Assembly: GCA_030424845.1 (NCBI GenBank)
Contig: JAUHWC010000002.1
Span: 62,001 to 126,000, forward strand
Length of the DNA stretch: 64,000 nucleotides
From: Alphaproteobacteria bacterium
GTDB taxonomy: Bacteria; Pseudomonadota; Alphaproteobacteria; Sphingomonadales; Sphingomonadaceae
Reading direction: 5' to 3'
Shown one piece after another: positions 24,843-33,543 of this stretch (the first letter of the stretch is position 1; each line of letters begins with the position of its first letter). A program made the translations under genes and the position numbers. The notes under the pieces are model-generated. The model saw only the letters and a list, made by a program, of their open reading frames with translations, made no database searches and was not told the origin of the DNA.

Positions 24843-26374
24843 TACTCTTCGGGCTCTTCCGGCGTATCGGCATGGTGGTCCGGCCCGGCCTTGCGGTCGC
24901 CCTTGGCAAGTTTGAACACCACGCCGGACAGCAGCGCGAGCGCGAGCAGGTTGGGCAGGGCCATAGCGGCATTGGAGATATCGCCCAGGCGCCAGACCAG
25001 CGTCAGGTCCTGCGAACTGCCGATGAAGATCACCACGCACCACAGCACGCGCCAGATCATGTGCAGCACCTTTTCCCCGCCGCGGGTCGAGCCCGGCACA
25101 CGGTCGTAGATGAAGGTGATCGCCCGCTCGCCATAATAGGACCAGGTGAGCAGCGTGGTGAAGACGAACAGGATCAGCGCCAGCGAGGCGACCAGCGTTC
25201 CCAAGGGCACAGAGGCGATCTCGAACGGGAAAGCCGCCGCAAAGGCACCGCTGGTCATCGCGAAGCCTTCAAGGTCGGAATTCCACGCATGGCGCACAGC
25301 CTCGCCGCCAGCGGTGAAATTGCCCTCCACCGTCAGCATGACCAGCGCGGTCATGGTGCAGATCACGATGGTATCGATGAAGGTGCCCATCATCGCCATG
25401 CGGCCCTGCTGTTCGGGATCGTCCGTCTGGGCGACGGCGTGCGCGATGGGGGTGGAACCCTGCCCGGCCTCGTTCGAGAACAGGCCGCGCGCCACGCCGG
25501 CACGGATCGCCAGCATGATCGCCGCGCCGACAAAGCCGCCGGTGGCAGCCTGAGGATTGAAGGCACCGTGGAAGATCAGGCCGAAGGTTTCCGGCAGATC
25601 GCCGAAGTTCAGGATCAGCGCGACGATGGCCATGACGATATAGGCCGCCGCCATGATCGGCACGATCTTTTCCGCCACATTGCCGATCGACTTGATGCCT
25701 CCGATGATGACGATGAACACCAGCACGGCGGTGATCAGGCCGCCCAGCCATTCCTCGATGCCGAACAACTCGTTCATGCCGTCTGCCACGGCGTTTGCCT
25801 GGATCGAATTGCCCGTCACCAGCGCGGAGAAGAGCGTGCCGATGCAGAACAGGATCGCCAGCCAGGTCCACTTCGGGCCAAGGCCGATCATGATGTAGCT
25901 CATCGGGCCGCCGCGATAGACGCCGTCACTGGTCTTTTCGCGATAGCGGATCGCCAGCGAGCCTTCGGCAAAGGCCAGCGCCATGCCGATCAGCGCGGTG
26001 ATCCACATCCAGAAGATCGCGCCCGGACCGCCCAGCGCGATGGCCGTGGCCACGCCCGCAAGGTTGCCGGTACCGACCTGGCCGGAAAGCGCGGTGGAAA
26101 GCGCGGCAAAGGGGCTGATTTCGCCCGATCCCGATCCCTTGCGACCCGTGAACAGCCCGGCGAACGCGCTGCCCAGCTTGCGCAGCGGGTAGAACTTCAG
26201 GCCGATCATCACATAAAGGCCGATGCCCAGGAGGATGATCGTCATCGGGGGAAGCGGCTGGCCGTTTATGGAGAGCCACGACAGCGTTTCGCCGTTCCAC
26301 GTGCCTCCCCAGATGAAGTCGGAAACATTGGTAACGTGGTCGATCAGCCCGACCGATTGTTGTGCCTTTGCCAA
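24839..26374 (-). CDS. Alanine/glycine:cation (AGCS) symporter
   Basis: The 511-residue protein has about ten membrane helices and AGCS signatures: GEISPFAALSTALSGQVGTG (the family Pfam block), NLAGVATAIALGGPGAIFWM, GRKGSGSGEI, VYRGGPMSYIMIGLG and NEAGQGSTPIAHAVAQTDDP. Members import alanine or glycine with Na+ or H+. The C-terminal tail is short and charged (ADTPEEPEEY). The start at ATG 26374 is followed immediately by MAKAQQSVGLIDHVTN. The 3' end touches the extended methyltransferase frame. Confidence 0.93.
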   Translation of the reverse strand: MAKAQQSVGLIDHVTNVSDFIWGGTWNGETLSWLSINGQPLPPMTIILLGIGLYVMIGLKFYPLRKLGSAFAGLFTGRKGSGSGEISPFAALSTALSGQVGTGNLAGVATAIALGGPGAIFWMWITALIGMALAFAEGSLAIRYREKTSDGVYRGGPMSYIMIGLGPKWTWLAILFCIGTLFSALVTGNSIQANAVADGMNELFGIEEWLGGLITAVLVFIVIIGGIKSIGNVAEKIVPIMAAAYIVMAIVALILNFGDLPETFGLIFHGAFNPQAATGGFVGAAIMLAIRAGVARGLFSNEAGQGSTPIAHAVAQTDDPEQQGRMAMMGTFIDTIVICTMTALVMLTVEGNFTAGGEAVRHAWNSDLEGFAMTSGAFAAAFPFEIASVPLGTLVASLALILFVFTTLLTWSYYGERAITFIYDRVPGSTRGGEKVLHMIWRVLWCVVIFIGSSQDLTLVWRLGDISNAAMALPNLLALALLSGVVFKLAKGDRKAGPDHHADTPEEPEEY

Positions 26375-26561
26375 GTGGCAACCCCCTCAGATAGGATCCC
26401 GTCAAGCAGCGAAGGCTATAGCCGAGCCGCACGGCTGGCCAGTCCCAATGTTGCAATTGCAACCAGCCCGGTTTTCGCCCGCCGATTTCCCAGTCTTGCC
26501 AAGGGCTCGCATGCATCCTAAATACGCCGGTGTCTTCCGAAATCGGAGAATCACAGCCCCT

Positions 26562-26579
26562 CCCGATCACATGATCGGG
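26562..26579. promoter_or_regulatory. Perfect inverted repeat upstream of secE
   Basis: CCCGATCA and TGATCGGG are separated by CA, giving an 18-bp near-perfect palindrome 65 bp upstream of secE. It could be an operator or a hairpin. The intergenic region 26375-26643 holds nothing else I can support, apart from the presumed secE promoter. Confidence 0.45.
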
Positions 26580-26643
26580 GCGGCGATGGTCCTATGGCGA
26601 AAGACGAAACAGGTTTTACGCTGGCAAGCTGAAGGCAAGAGCG

Positions 26644-26847
26644 ATGGCGAAAGAAGGCAAGACGAGTCCCGGCGAATTCATCCGCCAGGTGCGGTCGGAA
26701 ACGTCCAAGGTCGTATGGCCCACCCGTGAAGAGACGATCCGCACGGCGATCTTCGTTTTCATCATGATGCTGATCCTCTCGCTGTTCTTCCTCGCGGTGG
26801 ATTCGACATTCAGCGCAGTCGTCAGCTGGCTGCTCGAGCTGGCCTGA
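26644..26847 (+). CDS. secE: Preprotein translocase subunit SecE
   Basis: The 67-residue protein matches short bacterial SecE: SPGEFIRQVRSETSKVVWPT (with the conserved K-V-x-W-P) followed by one membrane helix (AIFVFIMMLILSLFFLAVDS). It is the essential gamma-like subunit of the SecYEG channel. nusG lies 41 bp downstream, the usual order. Confidence 0.96.
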   Translation: MAKEGKTSPGEFIRQVRSETSKVVWPTREETIRTAIFVFIMMLILSLFFLAVDSTFSAVVSWLLELA

Positions 26848-26888
26848 CCGCTTGCTCACGCAATTCAAGACACAGAGAGAGATTTCAG

Positions 26889-27425
26889 ATGGCCCGCTGG
26901 TACATCATCCATGCTTATTCCGGCTTCGAGAACAAGGTCCGCGATTCGATCCTGGCAGAGGCGGAGCGCCTGGGCCTGTCCGAAGGCGTGGAAGCGGTGG
27001 AAGTCCCCACCGAAACCGTGACCGAAGTGAAGCGCGGCAAGAAGGTGCAGGTCGAACGCAAGTTCATGCCCGGCTACGTGCTGGCCAAGCTGAACATGAC
27101 CGACGATATCTATCACCTGGTCAAGAACACCCCCAAGGTCACCGGCTTCCTGGGCACCAACAACAAGCCGCAGCCGATCTCCGAAAAGGAAGCGGCGCGC
27201 TATTTCGGTGGCGTGGAAGAAGCCAAGTCCGCACCGAAGAAGGAAATCCACGTCGATTACGAGATCGGCCATTCCGTCAAGGTGCTGGAAGGCCCCTTCG
27301 CCAGCTTCAACGGCCTGGTGGAAGAACTCGATTTCGACAAGGCCAAGGTCAAGGTCTCCGTCTCGATCTTCGGCCGCGCCACCCCGGTGGAACTGGACTT
27401 CGAGCAGGTCGAACTGATCAAGTAA
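26889..27425 (+). CDS. nusG: Transcription termination/antitermination protein NusG
   Basis: The 178-residue protein starts MARWYIIHAYSGFENKVRDS, the standard NGN domain, with RKFMPGYVLAKLNMTDDIYH and VTGFLGTNNKPQPISEKEA following. The C-terminal KOW domain contains GHSVKVLEGPFASFNGLVEE-like sequence. NusG binds RNA polymerase and couples it to Rho and ribosomes. An AGAGAGAGAT purine stretch precedes the ATG. Confidence 0.96.
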   Translation: MARWYIIHAYSGFENKVRDSILAEAERLGLSEGVEAVEVPTETVTEVKRGKKVQVERKFMPGYVLAKLNMTDDIYHLVKNTPKVTGFLGTNNKPQPISEKEAARYFGGVEEAKSAPKKEIHVDYEIGHSVKVLEGPFASFNGLVEELDFDKAKVKVSVSIFGRATPVELDFEQVELIK

Positions 27426-27442
27426 GTCCGGGCGCTCACGCG

Positions 27443-28555
27443 CTACGCAACAAAAGGGCATCCGGTGCGAACCGGGTGCCGTTTGTCTGTTAAGGCAGCG
27501 CGGCGCTCCTGGGCGCGAAGCTGCGCAAACAGCGAAAGTGCCTCGTCGAGGAGCGCCGAGTTTTCGGCCGCATCGGCCACCTTCGGAATGGGGCGGACCA
27601 GAGCCCGGGCATCGCTGCTGGCGGCATCGTCTGCCGGAAGGCCCAGCATCGTCCACAGCGCGTGCGGATCAAAGCTGCCGGTAAAAGCTTCCATCCCGAT
27701 GAGCTCGCATGCTTCTTCACCTGCAAGGTGGCGATACGCGGCGATCCAGTAGGCCAGCCAGTAATCGAGGGTGAGCGGATCATGGCTTTCGATCACCTGT
27801 TCCATTCCCTCGAACAGGATGGGCTTGTGATCCGCGCCGAATTCGAAATGGCCGATATCGCGCACATAGCGGCGAGCAAAGGCGCTTTGTGCATGGGTTT
27901 CCAGTGCCAACTGATGTTGGCGCAGCAGCGACTTTGCCTGTGCCAGCGGATCGCGCAAAGGCACCAGGAAGCGCGCATCGGGAAAGGCCTTCGCGAGCCC
28001 CGCGATACGCGCGATATTGGCGTTGTTCTTGGAAAGGTAGCGCGGCGCTTCCCCCGCCTCGCCTCCGCGCGAATGGATCAGCGCCTGCATGTGATGGCGC
28101 AGCGCCCTGGTGAAACCTTCCGGCAGATCGCCCCATGGGGTGATGCCGCGCTCGCTGTAATGCTCGGGGAAATGGCGCAACCAGAGCACTTCCTCGAAGG
28201 CCTCCGGACTGTCGACACTGACCAGTAGCCCATCCTTGTGCGCGCGTTCCTTGGCGGCCTGCTTCACCTGGAACCGGCCGGACAGCTTGCGCCACATGAC
28301 GGGCGAGAGGACGAAGGGCATGTCGCGGTAGCTGTGCGTCACCAGCGAACGGTGGCGGGCAAGCACTTCCAGCAGCAGCGTGGTGCCCGCGCGCGGCAGC
28401 GAGGTGACGAAGATCGGCGCGCCCATGGCCTGGGCCGCAATCGCAGACCCGTGCATCTGCGCTTCCATGTCGCACAGCATGTCCTGCGGCACGCGCGCAC
28501 CGACAGCGAGCTTGTGTACCGCGCGGTCTGCGAAGCTGTAATCCTCCAGCGCCAT
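27443..28555 (-). CDS. Sulfotransferase family protein
   Basis: From ATG 28555 the protein is about 370 residues. The PAPS 5'-phosphate loop is TSLPRAGTTLLLEVLARHRS, and a 3'-phosphate-binding Arg/Ser region follows in FLVPLRDPLAQAKSLLRQHQ. These mark PAPS-dependent sulfotransferases that place sulfate on hydroxyl or amine groups. The acceptor is unknown. It is the last gene of a minus-strand module with two small membrane proteins and an arylsulfotransferase-like gene. Its start lies 1 bp after the TGA of the (broken) membrane gene. Confidence 0.85.
   Translation of the reverse strand: MALEDYSFADRAVHKLAVGARVPQDMLCDMEAQMHGSAIAAQAMGAPIFVTSLPRAGTTLLLEVLARHRSLVTHSYRDMPFVLSPVMWRKLSGRFQVKQAAKERAHKDGLLVSVDSPEAFEEVLWLRHFPEHYSERGITPWGDLPEGFTRALRHHMQALIHSRGGEAGEAPRYLSKNNANIARIAGLAKAFPDARFLVPLRDPLAQAKSLLRQHQLALETHAQSAFARRYVRDIGHFEFGADHKPILFEGMEQVIESHDPLTLDYWLAYWIAAYRHLAGEEACELIGMEAFTGSFDPHALWTMLGLPADDAASSDARALVRPIPKVADAAENSALLDEALSLFAQLRAQERRAALTDKRHPVRTGCPFVA
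27457..27490 (+). terminator. Terminator after nusG, inside the convergent sulfotransferase end
   Basis: GGCATCCGGT pairs with ACCGGGTGCC through a GCGA tetraloop (10 bp, one G-T), followed by GTTTGTCTGTT. It ends 55 bp after the nusG stop. It also encodes the last residues of the sulfotransferase on the opposite strand. Confidence 0.65.
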
Positions 28556-28556
28556 G

Positions 28557-28949
28557 TCAGGCAGCAACTGCCTTGCGCGAACGCATGGCAATGCCGATGG
28601 CGGCGAACACCGCCACGGTGGCAAGGATCACGTCCAGCCGCAGCGAGAAGGCGATGAACGCGTCGAATGTCAGCACGCCTGCCAGCTGGGCCAGCTAGGC
28701 GGGCACGACGGCAACGCCGACGCACAGGGCCAGCCCCGCGGCCAGCGATACCGCATTGCCCAAGGCCTTGATGTAACCTGCGCGCAGCGCGGCTTCCTTG
28801 GCATCGTCATCCATGTCGGCATTGCTGACTACAGCGAAGCTTTCCTGCATGCCGGATAGCGTGGCGCGCGTGGCAGGCCAGACTTTCAGCCCCACGAATA
28901 CCGCCGCCAGCAGCACACAGCTGAGGCAATAGATGCCGATCATGGCCAT
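28557..28949 (-). pseudogene. Small membrane protein interrupted by in-frame TAG
   Basis: The frame opens with MAMIGIYCLSCVLLAAVFVG and runs 84 residues to TAG at 28695-28697. The same frame continues for 45 more codons, including another membrane helix (LRLDVILATVAVFAAIGIAM) and ends in TGA at 28557, one base before the sulfotransferase ATG. The fit of that second end to the operon layout argues that the ancestral gene was about 130 residues with three or four helices. CAG-to-TAG is a likely change. Function is unknown, and the truncated form may still insert in the membrane. Confidence 0.7.
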
Positions 28950-28958
28950 GATCCCGGC

Positions 28959-29201
28959 TTACTCGCCCGGATTGGCCTGTTCCGGCCCGTTCTTGGCGCG
29001 CATCTTCTTCAGCATGCGCTTGGCCGGATACCACACGAAGCCCAGCACCATCAGCAGCACGACGCCGATGAAACTGAGGATCGAACCGATTGCCGAAAGG
29101 CCGGCGCCTGCGCCCATGTAGGCCTGGGCCGGCACAGCCGTTGCCGCGAGCAGCAGAATGGCAGCCACGCGGGCGGCGGAAGGAATGGTCAGCTTGGGCA
29201 T
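28959..29201 (-). CDS. Small membrane protein, unknown function
   Basis: An 80-residue protein with a signal-like N-terminus (RVAAILLLAATAVPAQAYMG) and a second membrane helix (SILSFIGVVLLMVLGFVWYP), ending in a basic tail (AKRMLKKMRAKNGPEQANP). It overlaps the end of the ASST-like gene by 13 bp and precedes the other small membrane gene by 9 bp, so the four genes form one minus-strand operon. I do not recognise a family. Confidence 0.65.
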   Translation of the reverse strand: MPKLTIPSAARVAAILLLAATAVPAQAYMGAGAGLSAIGSILSFIGVVLLMVLGFVWYPAKRMLKKMRAKNGPEQANPGE

Positions 29202-30538
29202 GTGAGAGCCTCCTTTGCAAAGTAATCAGCGGGAATGCGCCGCGCATCGGCGAACAGGGCTGCGGCTTCATCGTCATAGGCCTGGCGGTAATCCCACGCG
29301 ATTGCGCCATCCGGGGTGACTTCGAACACCCGCCCCGCGATTGATTCCGCGATCAGCCTGTTCCCGTTGGGAAGAGCTTGGTGGGTACCCACTATGAAAG
29401 AATTAAACCTGTCGGCTTCGCCCACCGGGTTGACGGTGGTGGTCTCCCCCGTCGCCGGGTCGAAACGCAGGATACGGCTGCCAGTGACGTGGCGGCCGAC
29501 CATCTGCGCGCGATTGTCGAAGATCTCGATCAGGCCATCGGGCGTGATGTCCGGATCGTGCTGGCGCACCCACGGCCCCTGCTGGTGCCATTTCAGGTGC
29601 CCGTCATCCTTGTCGAGGATCGCCAGCATGTGCATTTCGCGCAGGGAAACCAGGATGTCGCCGGCTTCCACCCCGTCGATGCGCGCGGCAAGCGCCGGGG
29701 TCACTTCCTCGATGTCGTTGAGGTGGACAGGGTCTGCCGGGACATCGGTGAGCGAGGCGTAGAGCGCATGGTCCAGCTCTGCCTCGTACACCGCCGCGAC
29801 GACCGAGAATTCCTTCAGCACGTTGCCTTGCGGGTCCACCAGCAGGGCGGAATTGTTGTAGCTCTTCGACATGGAATCGCCGCTCAGGGCGATGATGTCC
29901 GCCGCACTCATGCCGGTGGGCAGGTATTTCTCCGGCGTGTCCTCGGGCGCGATCACCCCGGGAATCCAGTAATTGCCGTCCATCGTCGGCGTTACCGAAT
30001 GGTGCGTGGGCCGGTCACTGCGCCAGACGAGGTTGGAACAGGCATCCAGCCGCGCTGCGCCCAGCTGCCCGAAATTGAGGATGATCGAACCGTCTTCCAG
30101 CGGCTCCATGCCCTGTATGAAATAGTGCAGCGGCGACTTGGGAACCTGTGTTGCGGGGAAGACTTCGTCCGCATCAGGCCAGATGGCGAAGAAATCCGCC
30201 GTCCAGCGGTGCAGTTCCTGCCCTTCGGCATCCAGCAGGCGGACCTGCTTGCCATCGGCAAAGATGCCCTGGACCAGCGTATGGCCGGGCTCCATCGCGT
30301 CCTTGTCGCTGCTGACAAGGCCTGAGTCCTCGTAAACCAGCGGTCCCAGGATATGGGGGCGCTCCTGGAACTGTTCGCGCACCAGCATGACGCTAGCCTT
30401 CGCCCCATCTGCCAGCATGGTGAAGGGCTGCGCGCCCAGGGCACCGAGGATGCCGCCCGCCATCAGCGTGGCAAGCAGGGGAAACAGGCGGCCAGGCAGC
30501 CCCTTTTCCTCATCCCTTGCATCTGAAATTTCGGACAT
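29189..30538 (-). CDS. Arylsulfotransferase (ASST)-family protein
   Basis: From ATG 30538 (MSEISDARDEEKG) the protein has about 449 residues, with one N-terminal membrane anchor (FPLLATLMAGGILGALGAQP). Beta-propeller-like repeats typical of the ASST family follow: PTHHSVTPTMDGNYWIPGVI, PDITPDGLIEIFDNRAQMVG and HQALPNGNRLIAESIAGRVF. Known ASSTs move sulfate between phenols without PAPS, using a His nucleophile. Whether the catalytic His set is kept is not clear. With the adjacent PAPS-type sulfotransferase it suggests a sulfate-ester module. Confidence 0.8.
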   Translation of the reverse strand: MSEISDARDEEKGLPGRLFPLLATLMAGGILGALGAQPFTMLADGAKASVMLVREQFQERPHILGPLVYEDSGLVSSDKDAMEPGHTLVQGIFADGKQVRLLDAEGQELHRWTADFFAIWPDADEVFPATQVPKSPLHYFIQGMEPLEDGSIILNFGQLGAARLDACSNLVWRSDRPTHHSVTPTMDGNYWIPGVIAPEDTPEKYLPTGMSAADIIALSGDSMSKSYNNSALLVDPQGNVLKEFSVVAAVYEAELDHALYASLTDVPADPVHLNDIEEVTPALAARIDGVEAGDILVSLREMHMLAILDKDDGHLKWHQQGPWVRQHDPDITPDGLIEIFDNRAQMVGRHVTGSRILRFDPATGETTTVNPVGEADRFNSFIVGTHQALPNGNRLIAESIAGRVFEVTPDGAIAWDYRQAYDDEAAALFADARRIPADYFAKEALTCPS

Positions 30539-30740
30539 TCCTTCGCTCCATGTCTGTGGGCGAAGCTCTAAAGGGAGATGGTTAACAAATTGCCACGCAA
30601 GTTCCCGGAAGGCCCGGCCTGCCGGAAGCGAGGCAAAAGCCTTGCGATTCGCCCGGCTTTCGACTAGACGCGCGCCTTCCCGAGAGGGAATCCATGCGGG
30701 AGGCTCTTGCAGCAAGGGCCGCCAACACCGCTTACCATGC

Positions 30741-30759
30741 CCCCGGACGCGTTCCGGGG
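30741..30759 (+). promoter_or_regulatory. Hairpin in the rplK leader
   Basis: CCCCGGA and TCCGGGG form a 7-bp stem with a short CGCGT loop, ending 23 bp before the rplK start. The leader of L11 operons is a site of translational feedback by L1, but the L1-binding consensus is not evident here. The remaining leader (30539-30740) probably holds the promoter. Confidence 0.4.
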
Positions 30760-30782
30760 AACAGTGAGAAAGGAATGGTCAT

Positions 30783-31214
30783 ATGGCCAAGAAGATTGAC
30801 GGCTATATCAATCTGCAGGTGCCTGCCGGCACTGCAACCCCGTCCCCGCCGATCGGCCCTGCGCTGGGCCAGCGCGGCGTGAACATCATGGAGTTCTGCA
30901 AGGCATTCAACGCCGCCACGCAGGATCTCGAAAAGGGTGCGCCGATCCCGACCAAGATCACGGTCTATGCGGATCGCAGCTTCACCTTTGAAACGAAGAC
31001 TCCGCCCGCCAGCTACATGATCAAGAAGGCCACCAAGCTGAAGTCCGGTTCCAAGGAACCCGGCAAGTCGGTTGCCGGCCAGATCAAGCAGAGCCAGATC
31101 AAGGAAATCGCCGAGGCCAAGATGAAGGACCTCAATGCGAACGACATCGACCAGGCGATGAAGATCATTGCCGGTTCCGCCCGTTCGATGGGCATCGAAG
31201 TGGTGGAGGGCTAA
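30783..31214 (+). CDS. rplK: 50S ribosomal protein L11
   Basis: The 143-residue protein is clearly L11: [60 protein letters not shown] and a C-terminal RNA-binding end with [15 protein letters not shown]. It forms the stalk base of the large subunit. A GAGAAAGGAAT ribosome site precedes ATG. rplA starts 4 bp after its stop. Confidence 0.98.
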   Translation: MAKKIDGYINLQVPAGTATPSPPIGPALGQRGVNIMEFCKAFNAATQDLEKGAPIPTKITVYADRSFTFETKTPPASYMIKKATKLKSGSKEPGKSVAGQIKQSQIKEIAEAKMKDLNANDIDQAMKIIAGSARSMGIEVVEG

Positions 31215-31218
31215 GCAC

Positions 31219-31911
31219 ATGGCAAAGCTGACCAAGAAGCAGAAGACCGTCGCCGCTCTCGATTCCGAGAAGCTGTACACGGTGGACGAAGCTCTCGCCG
31301 TGCTGCGCGAGCACAAGGCCAAGTTCGACGAGACCGTTGAAGTGGCGATGAACCTGGGCGTTGACCCGCGTCACGCAGACCAGATGGTCCGCGGCATGAT
31401 CTCGCTGCCCTCCGGCACCGGCAAGACCGCCAAGGTCGCCGTGTTCGCCCGTGGCGAGAATGCCGACAAGGCGCTGGCCGCCGGCGCCGACAAGGTCGGT
31501 GCGGAAGATCTGATGGAAGACATGCAGGCAGGCAACCTCGATTATGACCGCGTGATCGCCACGCCGGACATGATGGGCGTGGTCGGCCGCCTGGGCAAGG
31601 TGCTGGGCCCCAAGGGCCTGATGCCGAACCCCAAGCTGGGCACCGTCACTCCCAACGTGGAACAGGCCGTCAAGGACGCCAAGGGTGGCCAGGTCGAATT
31701 CCGCGTCGAGAAGCAGGGCATCATCCACTCCGGCATCGGCAAGCTGTCGTTCAAGGACGAAGACCTGAAGGCCAACTTCAAGGCGCTGACCGAAGCCGTG
31801 GTGAAGGCCAAGCCGTCGGGCGCCAAGGGCAAGTATGTGCGCAAGGTCTCGCTGACCTCCTCCATGGGCCCGGGCCTCAAGGTGGACCTGTCGGAAATCG
31901 AAGGCGCATAA
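31219..31911 (+). CDS. rplA: 50S ribosomal protein L1
   Basis: From ATG 31219 ([20 protein letters not shown]) the protein is 230 residues, the normal L1 length. Landmarks are [60 protein letters not shown] and [15 protein letters not shown]1 forms the mobile L1 stalk and represses its own operon in many bacteria. rplJ and rplL do not follow. Instead there is a terminator and a convergent DUF2721 gene. Confidence 0.98.
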   Translation: MAKLTKKQKTVAALDSEKLYTVDEALAVLREHKAKFDETVEVAMNLGVDPRHADQMVRGMISLPSGTGKTAKVAVFARGENADKALAAGADKVGAEDLMEDMQAGNLDYDRVIATPDMMGVVGRLGKVLGPKGLMPNPKLGTVTPNVEQAVKDAKGGQVEFRVEKQGIIHSGIGKLSFKDEDLKANFKALTEAVVKAKPSGAKGKYVRKVSLTSSMGPGLKVDLSEIEGA

Positions 31912-31934
31912 GCCGCCTCGATCCAGGATAATCG

Positions 31935-31971
31935 AAAAGGGGCCGGTGGAGCGATCCGCCGGCCCCTTTTT
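31935..31971. terminator. Bidirectional rho-independent terminator after rplA
   Basis: GGGGCCGGTGGA pairs with TCCGCCGGCCCC through a GCGA tetraloop, flanked by AAAA on the left and TTTTT on the right. It can end both rplA (plus) and the convergent DUF2721 gene (minus). Confidence 0.93.
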
Positions 31972-32001
31972 CGTGCGGCCAGCCGAACCCGGTGTCGAGC
32001 C

Positions 32002-32451
32002 CTAGAGCTTGCGCTCGATCTCCAGGTAGCTGCGCGGGATACGCAGGGCTGCTGCGGCCTCGCGCGTTTCCTTCAGGAACAGCAGCAGCGCCGCCATCAG
32101 CAGGGTGATGGCCAGGATGAACACGCCGGCAGCAACGGGGTTGAGCCCGAGATGGGCGAATTCCTCGAGGAACAGCAGCGCCACGGTCGTGCCGATGCAG
32201 ACGCCGGACATCACCAGCAGCAGGATCGCCCGGTTGAGCAGCGCCAGCCGCGCATCGGCCATGCGGATCTCGCGCACCACGGCATCGTGCTCATCCCCTT
32301 GCGTCTCGCCATAACGGGCCTGCAGCACGCGAGCGCGATCCACCACGCGGCCAAGGCGGGCGGAAAGGATGTTCATGATCGAACCGATCGCCACCAGCAC
32401 GAAGACCGGCGCAAGCGCTAGCTGGATCGTCTGGGCAATCATCGTGGGCAT
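32002..32451 (-). CDS. DUF2721 membrane protein
   Basis: The 149-residue protein has three membrane helices and the DUF2721 pattern: an N-terminal helix ([20 protein letters not shown]), a charged hairpin with [20 protein letters not shown], then [20 protein letters not shown] and [20 protein letters not shown]. The family is widespread and uncharacterised. It lies 11 bp downstream of the mannose-1-phosphate guanylyltransferase gene. Confidence 0.88.
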   Translation of the reverse strand: MPTMIAQTIQLALAPVFVLVAIGSIMNILSARLGRVVDRARVLQARYGETQGDEHDAVVREIRMADARLALLNRAILLLVMSGVCIGTTVALLFLEEFAHLGLNPVAAGVFILAITLLMAALLLFLKETREAAAALRIPRSYLEIERKL

Positions 32452-32462
32452 GGGACGGGTTC

Positions 32463-33497
32463 CTACTGGTTGGCAGCGCCTTTGAGCTTGCCGACCTTCT
32501 GCGCGCCTTCCATCGTGGTGACCAGTATTTCATCACCATCGACGATCACGGCCACGTCCGACAGGCCGATCACGGAGATGCGCGGGCCGTCGCTCTGCGC
32601 AAGGATATTGCGGCAATCGACCAGTTCGACATTGCCGGAAACGCGGTTGCCATCGGCATCGCCGGTGCGGGCATCGCGCAAGGCCTGGAAATTGCCGATG
32701 TCGGACCAGCCCATGTCCACCGGCACCATGGCGGCCCGATCGGTGTTCTCCATCACAGCATAATCGATGGAGTCACCCTTGATCGCGGAAAAGCTGTCCG
32801 CATCGGGATGGAAACGGCACCCTTCGCTGCGTCCTGCCGCGACGGCTGCCTCCACACCGGCCGCAATATCCGGCCTGTGGCGACGCAATTCGTCCATGAA
32901 ACTAACGGCACGGAAGGCGAAGATCCCGCCGTTCCAGCTGTATCCGCCGTCTGCAAGAAAGCCCTTCGCAGTCTCGAGGTTCGGCTTCTCGACAAAGCGA
33001 TCCACCTTGAAACCGCCTTCCAGCGGATCGCCGCGCCTGATGTAGCCAAAGCCTGTTTCGGGCGATTGCGGGGCGATGCCGAAGCTCACCAGCCAGCCAT
33101 TTCGAGCCAGTTTCGCAGCAGCGGAAGCAGCCTCGCAGAAGGCGCGGCCATCGGCAATGTGGTGATCGCTGGGACACACCAGCATCACCGCGTCTTCGGG
33201 CAGGCGCGCGGCTGCCAGGGCGATGGCGGCGGCGGTGTTCTTCGCTGCCGGTTCCACGATGATCCCGGCTTGGCGTGCATCACCCAACTGGCTTTCCACC
33301 AGCGGCAAGTGCGCTGCGCCGGTGACCACGGTAACCGGCGCAAATCTTGCGCTGTCAGCGCAGCGATCCAGCGTCGCTTCGAACAGCGTGCGTTCCCCCA
33401 CCAGCGGCAGGAAGGGCTTGGGCTTGTCCTTGCGGCTGCTGGGCCACAGGCGCGTGCCGCTTCCCCCGCACAGGATCACCGGATGGATGCTGCTCAT
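32463..33497 (-). CDS. Mannose-1-phosphate guanylyltransferase
   Basis: The 344-residue nucleotidyltransferase starts MSSIHPVILCGGSGTRLWPS, the GGxGTRLxP motif that binds the nucleotide phosphate, with KDKPKPFLPLVGERTLFEAT after it. Other blocks are VMLVCPSDHHIADGRAF and ETGFGYIRRGD. FVEKPNLETAKGFL is the sugar-phosphate-binding loop. It lacks the isomerase domain of bifunctional ManC-type enzymes. It makes GDP-mannose for exopolysaccharide or glycans. Confidence 0.93.
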   Translation of the reverse strand: MSSIHPVILCGGSGTRLWPSSRKDKPKPFLPLVGERTLFEATLDRCADSARFAPVTVVTGAAHLPLVESQLGDARQAGIIVEPAAKNTAAAIALAAARLPEDAVMLVCPSDHHIADGRAFCEAASAAAKLARNGWLVSFGIAPQSPETGFGYIRRGDPLEGGFKVDRFVEKPNLETAKGFLADGGYSWNGGIFAFRAVSFMDELRRHRPDIAAGVEAAVAAGRSEGCRFHPDADSFSAIKGDSIDYAVMENTDRAAMVPVDMGWSDIGNFQALRDARTGDADGNRVSGNVELVDCRNILAQSDGPRISVIGLSDVAVIVDGDEILVTTMEGAQKVGKLKGAANQ

Positions 33498-33543
33498 TGT
33501 TCCTCTCTAGGCTTCATGCGCCAGCCTCTTAACCGCAATATGG

